64,000 nt of DNA from JACVRN01 sp036389255 (GCA_036389255.1 DASVQI010000041.1:515462-579461); one strand, 5' to 3'; shown: positions 8,214-17,190, numbered from the stretch's first letter. Notes: generated from the sequence alone by a model not told the origin. Made by a program: numbers and translations.

Positions 8214-9269
8214 TTACAGTCCCGGGCTTTGTTGAGAAGTCTGACTTGTGCTTGGGGTGTTGATTGTTGGGGAGGGCTGAGTCAAGCCGCGATTGACCAG
8301 AATCTTGACCTCTACGCGGCGATTCTCAGCGCGGCCCTGACGGGTGCGATTATCTGCCACGGCCTTCGCCTCGCCGTATCCGAACGGCGTGATGATGCGG
8401 CGCAAAGGTATGTTGTGATTCTCCACCAGATAGCGCACCACAGCGTCCGCTCTCTGCTGGCTCAACCGGCGATTCGTGTTGACCGAGCCGCTAGAGTCCG
8501 TGTAGCCGGAAATCTCAATCACGTAGCCACGGGCCGATTCGGCCTTTCGCGCTATGTCGTCGAGTTGCGCTTTGGCCTGCGCGTTTAAAACAGCGCTGCC
8601 TACGCGGAACGTTATGGCAGCAGTCTCCTGCGGCACGTAATCATCCAGAGCGGAGATGCGCTCGTTAGTCGCATTGACGCCTGCGACGGCTGCGTCGGCA
8701 GTCTCCTGCGCTGCCCTTGCTCCGCCGCGAGCCGCGTTTGATACTGCGGCCAACTCGTCAATCTGCCCGCTCATGCGCTGGGCGTTCTGCTCCACCTGAC
8801 TGACTCTCTGCTCCGCCTCTCCGACTCTGTTCTCCACAGGGTTGACCCGTGACTCCACCGTTTGGGCAACGCGCAGGTCTGATTCATTGAAGCGAATCTT
8901 CTCAGCTACGAGTTGGCCTGTGGAGTCGCCGCGACCTTCTACTTCCAGATTGAGGCCGCGAAGGATTTGTGTCGTGCCGTAGTTCGTGCCTGAGCGAAGA
9001 AATCCGCCCTTTGTCTTGACGCTGGTTCTGTCGGTTAGAAGGACGACCGTGTCCATGCCGTTCATGTCGCGCACGGTGAAAGTATCAGCGTCTCTGCGCA
9101 CGACCGTCCCCTTTATCTTCATCTTCTGGCCGTTGGATACCGTGCGAGTTCTGCTCTGGACTGAGGAGTCAGTCCCGGCACTTTGCGCCAGCGCTGTCCC
9201 TGAAGCTGCCAGCGCGAACATGGCAGCAAGCGTTAGAATAGAAAGAAACTTGAATCTAGTGACACTCAT
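8214..9269 (-). CDS. OmpA-family outer-membrane/peptidoglycan-binding protein
   Basis: 351 residues. The start at 9269 has GGAG eight bases upstream and opens a signal peptide (MSVTRFKFLS..ASGTALAQS). A small beta domain follows at about residues 45-130 (MKIKGTVVRRDADTFTVRD), similar in style to the DUF5666 fold. Next comes an Ala/Glu/Gln coiled coil at about 150-215. A C-terminal OmpA peptidoglycan-binding domain holds ISGYTDSSGS and RRLSQQRADAVVRYLV. The frame stays open to 9380 but without a ribosome site. Probably a periplasmic trimer or dimer anchoring envelope to wall. Confidence 0.88.
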   Translation of the reverse strand: MSVTRFKFLSILTLAAMFALAASGTALAQSAGTDSSVQSRTRTVSNGQKMKIKGTVVRRDADTFTVRDMNGMDTVVLLTDRTSVKTKGGFLRSGTNYGTTQILRGLNLEVEGRGDSTGQLVAEKIRFNESDLRVAQTVESRVNPVENRVGEAEQRVSQVEQNAQRMSGQIDELAAVSNAARGGARAAQETADAAVAGVNATNERISALDDYVPQETAAITFRVGSAVLNAQAKAQLDDIARKAESARGYVIEISGYTDSSGSVNTNRRLSQQRADAVVRYLVENHNIPLRRIITPFGYGEAKAVADNRTRQGRAENRRVEVKILVNRGLTQPSPTINTPSTSQTSQQSPGL

Positions 9270-9626
9270 ATTTAGCTCCGTCTGCGAGAAGCTGCCGGGG
9301 AGCGCTTGCTGTTTCAAGGCTTGAGCGCTCAGGCGACCCGCGTCTCGGTTGAATTTTTGGCTAATCCGCCGCTTCTGCAACTTGAAAAGCGACGGCCGCG
9401 CCGGGTTGATAAGAACAAGCTACATAGCCTGTTTTCCGTAAATGGCTTCCATGCGAGGAGATGCTTTTTGAAACCAGCCAACTAAAAGGCGAGATTCTAA
9501 CGAACCACGGAATGAAGTCAAGCAGGACATGAGCCAAAATCAGCCAATTCAATCAATCATTATCAAATTATAATCCTACGGCAATCTTGAAGAGCCTCGC
9601 CGCCCCAAACGGTGGAATTTATAGAA
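9270..9626. other. Intergenic region, no gene recognised
   Basis: Holds the leader of the OmpA-family gene. Nothing else with coding character is seen; short frames here lack ribosome sites. An AT-rich patch (9545-9575) stands out. Confidence 0.5.
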
Positions 9627-9693
9627 AGGCGGGCCACCCGTGCCGCAAGCCGTCTCTACGAAAGAGAGTGCTTGCCGTAAGGGAAGCCCGCCT
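9627..9693 (-). terminator. Structured terminator after the Arg/Gly-rich gene
   Basis: Outer stem AGGCGGGC (9627-9634) with GCCCGCCT (9686-9693). An inner stem pairs GCAAG and TCTCT with AGAGA and CTTGC around ACGAA. T-rich after the stem on the minus strand. Confidence 0.6.
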
Positions 9694-9721
9694 GAGATAC
9701 GAAGTTGTCCTGAGCGACCGG

Positions 9722-10048
9722 TTAGCTGATACGACCGCGCGCGGTGCCGGGATTGGTGTTGCGTCCGCGCATGACTCTGCGCGGCACAGTTATGTTTCTG
9801 TTTCTGGTCTGGATGATGGATGATGTGCGAATGTAGCGACCGCGCGGCGTCCTAGGATAATAATTGCGCCCGCGCCCACGGCTGCTCGTGGGGATTCCGG
9901 GCGTAGAGTCGCGCGTAATCTCTATCTTGTTGCGACCTTTCCCGAGTCCTTTACCTTTGCCCTGCCCGTAGGCCGGAATTGACAGCGCCATAGCGCAACA
10001 GAGCGCCAGCATCAACATCTTCATAAAGTTTGAAACCTTCCTGCTCAT
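9722..10048 (-). CDS. Small secreted Arg/Gly-rich protein, unknown
   Basis: 108 residues from the ATG at 10048, which has AAGGAG about 13 bases upstream. A signal peptide (MSRKVSNFMKMLMLALCCAMALSIPAYGQ) is followed by a very basic, Gly/Arg/Thr-rich mature part with repeated RGR and RGRxxxP motifs (GKGKGLGKGRNK, SRGRGRNYYPRTPRGRY, TARGRIS). No catalytic motif. It could bind polyanions such as extracellular DNA or polysaccharide outside the cell; that is inference from charge only. It stands alone between two terminator-like hairpins. Confidence 0.6.
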   Translation of the reverse strand: MSRKVSNFMKMLMLALCCAMALSIPAYGQGKGKGLGKGRNKIEITRDSTPGIPTSSRGRGRNYYPRTPRGRYIRTSSIIQTRNRNITVPRRVMRGRNTNPGTARGRIS

Positions 10049-10314
10049 AAAAGAGGCTCTCCTTCCAAAGCTCAAAATATTCACGGGAGAGTGTGCATCA
10101 TTCCGTGGAAGTCAGAGAGCAATGGGTGTGCCAGCCCGCATTCCTTCAAGTCGCGGGCTCGGTGCTTTGTCTAAGTGGCTTAGCTATAGATAGATAAAAC
10201 TTTACGGGCGGGCGAGCATAAAACAGATGGCTGTATCTCAACGATACTTCGGCGTTTAAACATTGACTGATAAGTGTCCATGACCGGAGGGTGCTTGTGC
10301 GTGCGATGTAGCGT

Positions 10315-10710
10315 TTACGGCTGCTGGTAGCTGACGACGCGCACCTCCGCAGAGCCGGGCTCGGCTACGAAGATGAGTATGCCTTCGGCGGTGGAGCGTG
10401 CGGGGATGAAGTCAAAGGTTGTGGAAGCCGTCTCATCCTTCTCATTAACCTTGAGCTTCCCCTCGATTGTGACCTGCGCGCCCGTAGTGTCTCCTTCATT
10501 GGTGACTTTAATCGGCAGGTAGAATTGGCCCGCCTCGTTGCGGGGCGTGCCGCGCTCTACGCGAAAGCGCGCGGGAGCGTTGGAAGAGTTAAACCAGAGC
10601 GCTAAAACCATGCCGACGACTGCCGCCAGCAGCAGAGTCGAGATAATCAGCGACACCCACTCGGCGGAGGTGCGCGGCGTGTTCGTGCCCGCAGCTTTCT
10701 TCTTCGTCAT
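10315..10710 (-). CDS. TIGR02588-type membrane-anchored protein
   Basis: 131 residues: a short Lys/Thr cytoplasmic start, one transmembrane helix (WVSLIISTLLLAAVVGMVLALWF), then an outside beta-sandwich-like domain (FYLPIKVTNEGDTTGAQVTIEGKL). It overlaps the upstream gene by 4 bp (ATGA), so the two are translationally coupled. The pair looks like the TIGR02587/TIGR02588 two-gene unit found next to each other in scattered bacteria. Function unknown. Confidence 0.75.
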   Translation of the reverse strand: MTKKKAAGTNTPRTSAEWVSLIISTLLLAAVVGMVLALWFNSSNAPARFRVERGTPRNEAGQFYLPIKVTNEGDTTGAQVTIEGKLKVNEKDETASTTFDFIPARSTAEGILIFVAEPGSAEVRVVSYQQP

Positions 10711-11576
10711 AGGGCGAGCCTCCCGGCAGCGCCGCCGAGCGTGGCGGGCAAGCCCAGCACAATCGTATAGCTAATCCACTGGCTGAAAGGGTCTTCAAGG
10801 CGAATCAACTGAAAGACCCAGAGCATTGAGAATGCTATCAACAGTGAAATGATGTAGGAAGCGAGAGTCTCGCTGATGGGGCTCTGGAAGAGGCCCGGCT
10901 GCGAGCGGCGCATCTTCTGCGCGCCGAAGTTTGCCTCGAAGACAATGATGTACGAGAGAAAGAGCGAGCTCAGGATGATGGCAATCAGCCTGAGCGGCGA
11001 GAGCGTGCTTGCTATCATGGGAATCTCGTCCGTCGGAGCAATCGAGGCGGAAACGATAACGGCACCGAGAACAGTCGCGCCCGCATCCGCGAGCGTGCCG
11101 CGCCACGCGTGGTCGTGCCATTGATGTTGCGCCGCGTCTTGTGAGGAATCTCTGTCATCACCGGCCCGCAGAAGCACGTTGTTGGCTATGCCTACGCCAA
11201 TGCTGAAAGGCAGCGCCTCCATGATGATGCGTCCCATCATCGCCTCAAGGCCCGTGTTGAGATTGAGTATCCCCATCAGGGTCAGGCTTAAGGTCGCGCA
11301 CAGAAACGCAAGCGCCAGTGCTTCCACGCTGTCCGTGAAGATTCGCGGCCATGTGCGCGCGCCTTCCGAGCGAAAGCCGCCGCGCAGGTTAAGCAGGATG
11401 AGCGCCACGTAAGCTATGCCGAGGACTATCAGCATGTGCGGCGGTGACGTGAAGTTTCCTTTCCACCAGACCTCCATCGTATAGAGGAACGGCGCGCCGA
11501 AAAGAAAGGCCCCGGCTGTGCCCCGCATTAAATCATCCAACTCAGCCCGCCATGCTGATTGTCCGGCGCTCGGCAT
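10707..11576 (-). CDS. TIGR02587-type integral membrane protein
   Basis: 289 residues with about seven or eight hydrophobic helices. The N-terminal segment RGTAGAFLFGAPFLYTMEVWW is the feature by which I recognise the TIGR02587 family. A soluble loop near residues 150-165 (DDRDSSQDAAQHQWHDHAWRG) is His/Asp-rich and might bind metal. Coupled by a 4-bp overlap to the TIGR02588-type partner. No known function for the family; together they may form a small membrane complex. Confidence 0.75.
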   Translation of the reverse strand: MPSAGQSAWRAELDDLMRGTAGAFLFGAPFLYTMEVWWKGNFTSPPHMLIVLGIAYVALILLNLRGGFRSEGARTWPRIFTDSVEALALAFLCATLSLTLMGILNLNTGLEAMMGRIIMEALPFSIGVGIANNVLLRAGDDRDSSQDAAQHQWHDHAWRGTLADAGATVLGAVIVSASIAPTDEIPMIASTLSPLRLIAIILSSLFLSYIIVFEANFGAQKMRRSQPGLFQSPISETLASYIISLLIAFSMLWVFQLIRLEDPFSQWISYTIVLGLPATLGGAAGRLAL

Positions 11577-11605
11577 AGCATTGTCCCGGCGAGAAATAAA
11601 TTAAG

Positions 11606-11674
11606 AGGGATGGAAGGAATTTATTCAATGATTCATCGCTTCATTGATTCACTGAATAAATTCCTTCCATCCCT
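11606..11674 (-). terminator. Terminator hairpin after E2 gene (TTTATTCA-type repeat)
   Basis: Perfect 22-bp arms (11606-11627 and 11653-11674, core GGGATGGAAGGAATTTATTCA). The loop is composed of ATTCAtcgcTTCATTGATTCA direct repeats. T-rich downstream on the minus strand. Same repeat style at 23364-23440, 32332-32349 and 36596-36628. Confidence 0.65.
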
Positions 11675-11704
11675 GTTTGAATCTCTTTTTGAGAGTTCAC
11701 GTGC

Positions 11705-13150
11705 TCAGACCTGAAATTGCGCGGCCTCCAGCAGCTCCTTGACGTAGCCAAGGAACTTCTCAGCGTCGGAGCCGTCTATGGTGCGATGGTCGAAGGTCAG
11801 CGCGAAGTAGGCCATGTGCCGAATCGCTATGTAGTCGTCGCCTTCGGGGCTTGTCACGACCTTCGCGCGCTTCTCTATTGTGCCGACGCCTAGTATGGCT
11901 ACCTGCGGCTGGTTGATGATGGGCGTGCCGAAGAGCCCGCCGAAGACTCCCGGATTGGTGATGGTGAATGTTCCGCCCGCCACCTCGTCCGGCTTCAACT
12001 GCTTGGTGCGAGCCCTGTCTGCCAAATCGTTAGCCGCCCGCGCCAGTCCTGAAATAGAGAGGTCGTCGGCGCGCTTGATGACAGGCACAATCAGTCCCCA
12101 GTCGAGCGCGACCGCCATGCCCAGATTTATGTCGCGCTTGTAGATAATCTGGTCGCCGGAGACTTGCGAGTTGAAGATTGGAAACTTGCGAATCGCGCTG
12201 GTCACGGCTTGGAAGATAAACGGCATGTAGGAGAGCTTCGTGCCGTAGCGCTCTAAGAACGCGGCCTTGTGCTGGTCGCGCAGGCGCGCGATTCGGGTCA
12301 TGTCTATCTCGTAGACGGTAGTGACGTGCGCGGAGGTGCGACGCGACAAGACCATGTGCTCGGCTATCTTCTTGCGCATGGTCGTCATGGGCTCTACGCG
12401 GTCGCCTGCCGCAGGCTGCACGGGCGGCGCTTGAACAGGAGGAGGCGCTTGTGTGCCTTGAGCCTGCCCCGCCTGCATGGCCTGCTGCGGTGACATCGCC
12501 GCGCCGGATTCTATGTAGCTCAGAATGTCGTTCTTCGTGACGCGACCGCTCATCCCGGTGCCTTCGAGCTGCGAGATGTCTATGCCGTGCTCTCTCGCTA
12601 TGTTACGCACGAGCGGGCTTGAGCGTGTGCGCCGCAGTTCTTCCGCAGACTGCGACGCGCGGTCTGCTTGGGCGGCAGGTGCCTGCGCTGAAGCTTGAGC
12701 AGGCGGCTGCGCTGTCGAAGCGGCTTCCTGCGCGGGCTGCGGCGGTGCGGCTGGCGGCGCTGGCGGCGGCTGGGGCGTTGAAGCCTGAGCGGCAGGCGCT
12801 GCGGGCGGTGCGGGCGGCGGAGGCGGCGGAGGCTCAGATGCTACTGCGGCCTGCGATGCGGGAGCGGATGCTTGCGCTGCTCCGGCGCTTGCGCCGCCTC
12901 CGTTCGCTCCCTGTCCTCCGTCCAGCACGGCTACGACCGTGTTGACCTCGACGGTCGTCCCCTCTTGAAACTTAATCTCGGTGAGCGTGCCCGAAGCGGG
13001 GCTTGGAATCTCAGCGTCCACCTTGTCCGTAGAAATCTCAAAGAGCGGCTCGTCGCGCTCCACGCGCTCACCGACCTTCTTCAACCACCTTGTAATAGTA
13101 CCCTCCGCGATGGACTCGCCCATCTGCGGCATGACGACATCTGTGCTCAT
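11705..13150 (-). CDS. Dihydrolipoamide acyltransferase, E2 of 2-oxoacid dehydrogenase complex
   Basis: 481 residues in classical order. The lipoyl domain (1-75) has the lipoylated lysine in STDKVDAEI. A long flexible Ala/Pro linker covers about 85-165. The E1/E3-binding domain lies at about 172-212 (SSPLVRNIAREHGIDISQLEG). The catalytic domain at about 245-481 has FDHRTIDGSDAEKFL with the active His and Asp. The single lipoyl domain and the DKVDAEIPSP sequence are of the type shared by branched-chain and 2-oxoglutarate E2s, so the acyl substrate is not settled. Last gene of the E3-E1a-E1b-DUF4242-E2 operon. Needs LipB/LipA, encoded at 3.3-6.0 kb. Confidence 0.93.
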   Translation of the reverse strand: MSTDVVMPQMGESIAEGTITRWLKKVGERVERDEPLFEISTDKVDAEIPSPASGTLTEIKFQEGTTVEVNTVVAVLDGGQGANGGGASAGAAQASAPASQAAVASEPPPPPPPAPPAAPAAQASTPQPPPAPPAAPPQPAQEAASTAQPPAQASAQAPAAQADRASQSAEELRRTRSSPLVRNIAREHGIDISQLEGTGMSGRVTKNDILSYIESGAAMSPQQAMQAGQAQGTQAPPPVQAPPVQPAAGDRVEPMTTMRKKIAEHMVLSRRTSAHVTTVYEIDMTRIARLRDQHKAAFLERYGTKLSYMPFIFQAVTSAIRKFPIFNSQVSGDQIIYKRDINLGMAVALDWGLIVPVIKRADDLSISGLARAANDLADRARTKQLKPDEVAGGTFTITNPGVFGGLFGTPIINQPQVAILGVGTIEKRAKVVTSPEGDDYIAIRHMAYFALTFDHRTIDGSDAEKFLGYVKELLEAAQFQV

Positions 13151-13165
13151 AAATGCTCCATAAAC

Positions 13166-13218
13166 AGTTTTCAGTTTTCAGTGAAGAGCAACCGGCCCTT
13201 TTCTGAAAACTGAAAACT
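13166..13218. repeat. Inverted repeat of CAGTTTTCAGTTTT units
   Basis: Arms 13166-13181 and 13203-13218, perfect 16 bp, each itself a tandem of AGTTTTC. Lies between the DUF4242 gene and the E2 gene inside the operon, so it may act as a processing or partial-termination site. Confidence 0.6.
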
Positions 13219-13223
13219 AAAAA

Positions 13224-13499
13224 CTATCCTTCCGCCGTTGTCGGGTCAATCATGCTTTTTACTTCCGAGATGCGGTTGGCGGGAAGTCCGCCCTGCCGCG
13301 CGTGCTCTCGAACCATCTCTTCATTGGGCGCTATGTAGACGCAGTAAATCTTGTCGTCCGTTACGTAAGATTGCACCCACTGTATCTGCGGCCCCAGATT
13401 TTGCAGGACGTTGCAGGACGTTTGCGATGCTCCCTGCAACTCCTCGGCGCTCAGTTTTCCGACGCCGGGCATGTCCCTCTCGATTACGTATTTCGGCAT
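13224..13499 (-). CDS. DUF4242 (nickel-binding-like) small protein
   Basis: 91 residues of the DUF4242 family, a dimeric ferredoxin-like alpha/beta fold: MPKYVIERDMPGVGKLSAEEL, then WVQSYVTDDKIYCVYIAPNEEMVREHARQGGLPANRI. The pattern 'YIERDxPG ... SYVT.DK.YC.Y.A..E..I.EHA...G.P...I' is typical. Members are annotated as nickel-binding, but a biochemical role is not established. It sits between E1 beta (39 bp) and E2 (73 bp), tightly inside the dehydrogenase operon, so it is made together with the complex; a regulatory or chaperone role there is inference. Confidence 0.85.
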   Translation of the reverse strand: MPKYVIERDMPGVGKLSAEELQGASQTSCNVLQNLGPQIQWVQSYVTDDKIYCVYIAPNEEMVREHARQGGLPANRISEVKSMIDPTTAEG

Positions 13500-13538
13500 T
13501 TTCGTTCTCCTCTATTGTGAAGGATGGGATTCATCCTT

Positions 13539-14567
13539 TTAGTAGGCTGCGAGTCTTCGCGCCGCATCCAGCACGTCCTTTGTCTGCGGCATGTAATATT
13601 CTTCAAGCGGCGGCGAATAAGGCACGGGCGTATCTATGGAAGCGACCCGCACGACGGGAGCGTCCAGCCACTCGAAAGCCTCTTCGGCAATCGTCGCCGC
13701 AATCTCGCCGCCGATGCCGCCCGTGCGCGATGCTTCGTGCAGCACCATCACGCGGCTCGTCTTCTTCACCGAATCAAGAATCGCCTGCTTGTCTAATGGG
13801 GCGAGCGTGCGAAGGTCTATGACCTCTACGTCCAGCCCCTCTTTCTCCAATTCTTCAGCAGCATCAAGGGCGGTCAGCGTCATCGCGCCGAAGGTTATGA
13901 TGGAAAGGTCGCGGCCCTCGCGCCGCGTGCGGGCCTTTCCAATCGGCACTATGTAATCATCTTCGGGCAGCTCTTCGCGCAGACGCGGCAGGCGGTAGAG
14001 CTTCTTGTGCTCGAAGAAAATCACAGGGTCAGGGTCGCGTATGGCTGCCTTGATTAAGCCCTTCGCGTCATAGGCCGTGGAAGGCTCCACCATCTTGAGC
14101 CCGGCCGTGTTCATGAAGAAGGCTTCCGCGTTCAGAGAGTGAAAGGGGCCGGCGTGGACGCCGCCTCCGCAGGGGCCGCGAAAGACTGCCTGAATTCCCG
14201 CGCCCCAGCGATAACGACACTTGGCCGCGTAGTTGGTCAGCATGTCGAAGCCGGCCGAGATGAAGTCTATGAATTGAAACTCTGCCACGGGCTTCATGCC
14301 CATGAGCGCCGCGCCGCAGGCCGCGCCCACTATCGCAGCTTCACTGATAGGCGTATCAATCACTCTTCCTGCGCCGAACTCGTCTATGAGCCCGTCCGTC
14401 ACCTTGAAAGCGCCGCCGTACGCGCCCACGTCCTCGCCTATGACAAAGACCTTCGGGTCGCTTTCCATCTCTTCCCAGATACCCTGTCGTATGGCCTCGA
14501 CCATAGTCGCCTGACCGCCGCGCGACGGGCGATTCTGCTTATTCTCTTTTTTGGTTGCAGTTGACAT
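13539..14567 (-). CDS. 2-oxoacid dehydrogenase E1 component, beta subunit
   Basis: 342 residues of the transketolase-like E1 beta family (pyruvate or branched-chain 2-oxoacid dehydrogenase). Conserved blocks include VFVIGEDVGAYGGAFKVTDGL near the N-terminus, the TPP-side GRVIDTPISEAAIVG, and the C-terminal PLDKQAILDSVKKTSRVMVLHE domain. It pairs with the E1 alpha gene 29 bp upstream to form the alpha2beta2 decarboxylase. Substrate choice (pyruvate versus branched-chain) cannot be decided from sequence alone. Confidence 0.93.
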   Translation of the reverse strand: MSTATKKENKQNRPSRGGQATMVEAIRQGIWEEMESDPKVFVIGEDVGAYGGAFKVTDGLIDEFGAGRVIDTPISEAAIVGAACGAALMGMKPVAEFQFIDFISAGFDMLTNYAAKCRYRWGAGIQAVFRGPCGGGVHAGPFHSLNAEAFFMNTAGLKMVEPSTAYDAKGLIKAAIRDPDPVIFFEHKKLYRLPRLREELPEDDYIVPIGKARTRREGRDLSIITFGAMTLTALDAAEELEKEGLDVEVIDLRTLAPLDKQAILDSVKKTSRVMVLHEASRTGGIGGEIAATIAEEAFEWLDAPVVRVASIDTPVPYSPPLEEYYMPQTKDVLDAARRLAAY

Positions 14568-14596
14568 GCTCGTTTATAAACCTGAATCTTGCGTTT

Positions 14597-15694
14597 CTAG
14601 CTCTCTAAAACTTTCGGACGAAAAGCGGGCGGCACGAGCGAGTTGTCGAAGACATTGTGGGCGGCCTGCTCGGGCTCCGGCATCGGAGAGCTTTCGGCCC
14701 ATGCCACGTCTTCGTCAATCTCGCGTTGTATGTCGGTCGTGACGGCGTCCAACTTCTCCTGCGTGGCCGCGCCCTGCTCCAATAAGAATCTCTCGCAACG
14801 GTCAATGGGGTCGTTGTTCTTCTCCCACCACTCCACCTCTCCTTCAGGGACGTAGCGCTGGTCGTCATGCTCGGCGTGCCCTTTGCGGCGATAGGTCTTG
14901 GCTTCAATCAGAACGGCCCCGCCTCCGCCGCGAGCATACTCGAGCGAGCGGCGAGCCACCTCGTAGCAGGCGATGATGTCGTTGCCGTCAACTACGTGAC
15001 CGGGGATGCCGTAGCCAGCCGCCTTGTTGGCCAGATTCTCAACGGCCGTCTGCAATTTAGTAGGCGTCGAGTAAGCGTAATGGTTATATTCGGCTACGAC
15101 TATGAGCGGGAGTTTCTGCACGGCCGCGAAGTTCAAACCCTCGTGAAAAGCGCCCGTGCTGGTGCCGCCGTCGCCTATGTAAACGAGCGCGGCCACGTCC
15201 TTCTGCTGCATGCGCGCTCCCAGAACTACGCCCGTCATCACGGGAATCATGTCGCCCAGATGAGAGATAGGCCCGATAAAACCCTTCTCCATGTTGCCGA
15301 AGTGAATGTTCAGGTCGCGCCCGCCCGAAGGCCCCCATGCCTTGGCCATGTACTGCGCGAAAATCTCTCGCGGGCGAATGCCTTTGACCAGCACCGCGCC
15401 CAAGTCTCTAATAAGCGGGCTCACGAAATCCTGCGGCCTCAGAGCGTAAGCGGTGCCGACCGCAGTCGCTTCCTGACCGAGCGAGCGAAAGACGCCGCCG
15501 ACCACTTTTGTCTGACGGTAGAGATTGACCAGACGCTCTTCCACCATCCGCGTCAATTTAAGATAACGATAAAGCTCAAGCATCTGCTCGTGCGTCAAGG
15601 TCGTCTCGCTCGTACACGAAAGCTTCTCTGCCGGAGCGTCTGCGCCGCCTACGCCCTTGCCGTTACCCTGTGCCTGTTTGCGCTGTTTTTTCAT
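14597..15694 (-). CDS. 2-oxoacid dehydrogenase E1 component, alpha subunit
   Basis: 365 residues. TPP/Mg binding motif GDGGTSTGAFHEGLNFAAVQKLP with the later Asn in AEYNHYAYS; the phosphoryl loop region KTYRRKGHAEHDD is present. The first 30 residues are a basic, Gly-rich extension (MKKQRKQAQGNGKGVGG) not needed for the fold. The order E3, E1 alpha, E1 beta, E2 on one strand gives a full complex. Confidence 0.93.
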   Translation of the reverse strand: MKKQRKQAQGNGKGVGGADAPAEKLSCTSETTLTHEQMLELYRYLKLTRMVEERLVNLYRQTKVVGGVFRSLGQEATAVGTAYALRPQDFVSPLIRDLGAVLVKGIRPREIFAQYMAKAWGPSGGRDLNIHFGNMEKGFIGPISHLGDMIPVMTGVVLGARMQQKDVAALVYIGDGGTSTGAFHEGLNFAAVQKLPLIVVAEYNHYAYSTPTKLQTAVENLANKAAGYGIPGHVVDGNDIIACYEVARRSLEYARGGGGAVLIEAKTYRRKGHAEHDDQRYVPEGEVEWWEKNNDPIDRCERFLLEQGAATQEKLDAVTTDIQREIDEDVAWAESSPMPEPEQAAHNVFDNSLVPPAFRPKVLES

Positions 15695-15715
15695 AAAGAA
15701 AGCTGACGGTAATCA

Positions 15716-15761
15716 GCTATCAGCAGCCATCAGCTTTTGTCTCTGGCTGGCTGCTGATAGC
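15716..15761. repeat. Inverted repeat GCTATCAGCAGCCA between E3 and E1 alpha genes
   Basis: Perfect 14-bp arms (15716-15729, 15748-15761) built from CAGCTATCAGCAGCCATCAG-like repeats, inside the operon. Confidence 0.55.
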
Positions 15762-15767
15762 CGAATG

Positions 15768-17171
15768 CTAAATGTGTATCGTCAAGCCGTGGATGCCTTC
15801 GGCGGCTTCCATGACGGTTTCCGCTATGGTCGGGTGCGCGTGCATCGTGCGGCCCAGTTCTTCTGCGGTTGATTCAAGCTGAAGTGCGACGCAGGCTTCT
15901 GCGATAAGCTCTGTGGCGTGCGGCCCTATGATGTGAACGCCCAGCAGCTCGTCGTACTTGGTCTCGGAGACTATCTTGACGAAGCCCTCCTCTTCGCCAA
16001 GGATGCGCGCCTTGCCGGACGCCGAGAAGGGAAACTTAGCCACCTTCACGTCGTAGCCTTCTTTGCGCGCGGCTGCTTCTGTCAGGCCGACGCTCGCCAC
16101 CTCCGGGTCGCAGTAGGTGCATGATGGAACGTGACGCAGGTTTATAGGCTGCGCGTGTTGTCCCGCAATCTGCTCCACCGCGAGTATGCCTTCCTTGGAG
16201 GCAAGGTGAGCGAGCCACGGCGTCGGTATCACGTCGCCTATGGCGTAGACGTTGGGCTCTCCTGTGCGAAGGAATTCGTCCACCTGAACCGCGCCGCGCT
16301 CGACCTTTATCTTCGTCCCTTCGAGCCCCAGACCCTCTAGATAAGGCATGCGCCCCACGGCCACCAGCAGCATCTCCGCTTCAAGCGTCACTTCCTCTCC
16401 CTTGGAGGTCTTGCCCGTGAGACGAATCCCTGTGTCCGTCCTCTCAAGCTTTTCCAGCTTCGTATCAAGCTGCGATTTGATGCCGCGCTTGCGGAACGAT
16501 TTTTCAAGCTCCTTAGAGACTTCTTCATCTTCCAGAGGGAGAAGTCTAGGCATCAGCTCGACTATGGTCGTGTCCGAGCCGAAGCGCGAATAGACGGAAG
16601 CGAACTCCACGCCGACAGCGCCCGCGCCCATGACGATTAGTGACTTCGGCACCTCTTTCAATTCGAGAATCTGGTCGGAGTTGACCACGCGCTCTCCGTC
16701 AACTTCAAAACCCGGAATGGGCCTGACGACGGAGCCCGTGGCGATGATGATGTTTCGGGTGTTGATGACTTGCTTCTGGCCGTCGTCGCCCGTGACTTCT
16801 ACCTTGCCGGGCAGGGCCAGCCTTCCTTTACCCTTGAAGACCGTGATGGTGTTCTTCTTCATAAGGTACTCTATGCCCTTTGAGTTCTTCATCACGACCT
16901 TGTCCTTGCGCTTCTGCACGTCCGCGAAGGCAAGCTGAATCTCGGTCGCCTGCACGCCGTAATCCTGCGCGTGCTGCATCTGCTCGTAAACGTGCGCGGA
17001 CATCAGAAGCGCCTTCGTAGGGATACAGCCCCGCAGCGTGCAGGTGCCGCCCAGCCGCTTGTCCTTCTCTACGATTGCGACCTTTAAGCCGAGTTGCGCT
17101 CCCCTGATTGCGGCCACATAACCGCCCGGCCCGCTCCCTATAACCGTGACATCAAACTGTTCCGTAGCCAA
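15768..17171 (-). CDS. lpdA: Dihydrolipoyl dehydrogenase (E3)
   Basis: 467 residues from a TTG start at 17171, preceded by AAGGAG at the right distance; this gives MATEQFDVTVIGSGPGGYVAA, the normal family N-terminus. FAD GxGxxG at the start, redox disulfide in GGTCTLRGCIPTKALL (the usual text is CLNxGC; both Cys are kept), NAD fold GAGAVGVEFAS, and the C-terminal His-Glu pair in HAHPTIAET. Reoxidises the lipoyl arm of E2 with NAD+. First gene of the dehydrogenase operon. Confidence 0.95.
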   Translation of the reverse strand: MATEQFDVTVIGSGPGGYVAAIRGAQLGLKVAIVEKDKRLGGTCTLRGCIPTKALLMSAHVYEQMQHAQDYGVQATEIQLAFADVQKRKDKVVMKNSKGIEYLMKKNTITVFKGKGRLALPGKVEVTGDDGQKQVINTRNIIIATGSVVRPIPGFEVDGERVVNSDQILELKEVPKSLIVMGAGAVGVEFASVYSRFGSDTTIVELMPRLLPLEDEEVSKELEKSFRKRGIKSQLDTKLEKLERTDTGIRLTGKTSKGEEVTLEAEMLLVAVGRMPYLEGLGLEGTKIKVERGAVQVDEFLRTGEPNVYAIGDVIPTPWLAHLASKEGILAVEQIAGQHAQPINLRHVPSCTYCDPEVASVGLTEAAARKEGYDVKVAKFPFSASGKARILGEEEGFVKIVSETKYDELLGVHIIGPHATELIAEACVALQLESTAEELGRTMHAHPTIAETVMEAAEGIHGLTIHI

Positions 17172-17190
17172 TGATTCTCTCCTTAAAAGC

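Noticed and set aside
9627..9693. tRNA-like or riboswitch-like element
   Set aside because: The nested stem does not have tRNA arm lengths or a T-loop sequence, and it lies downstream of a gene, so terminator is the simpler reading.
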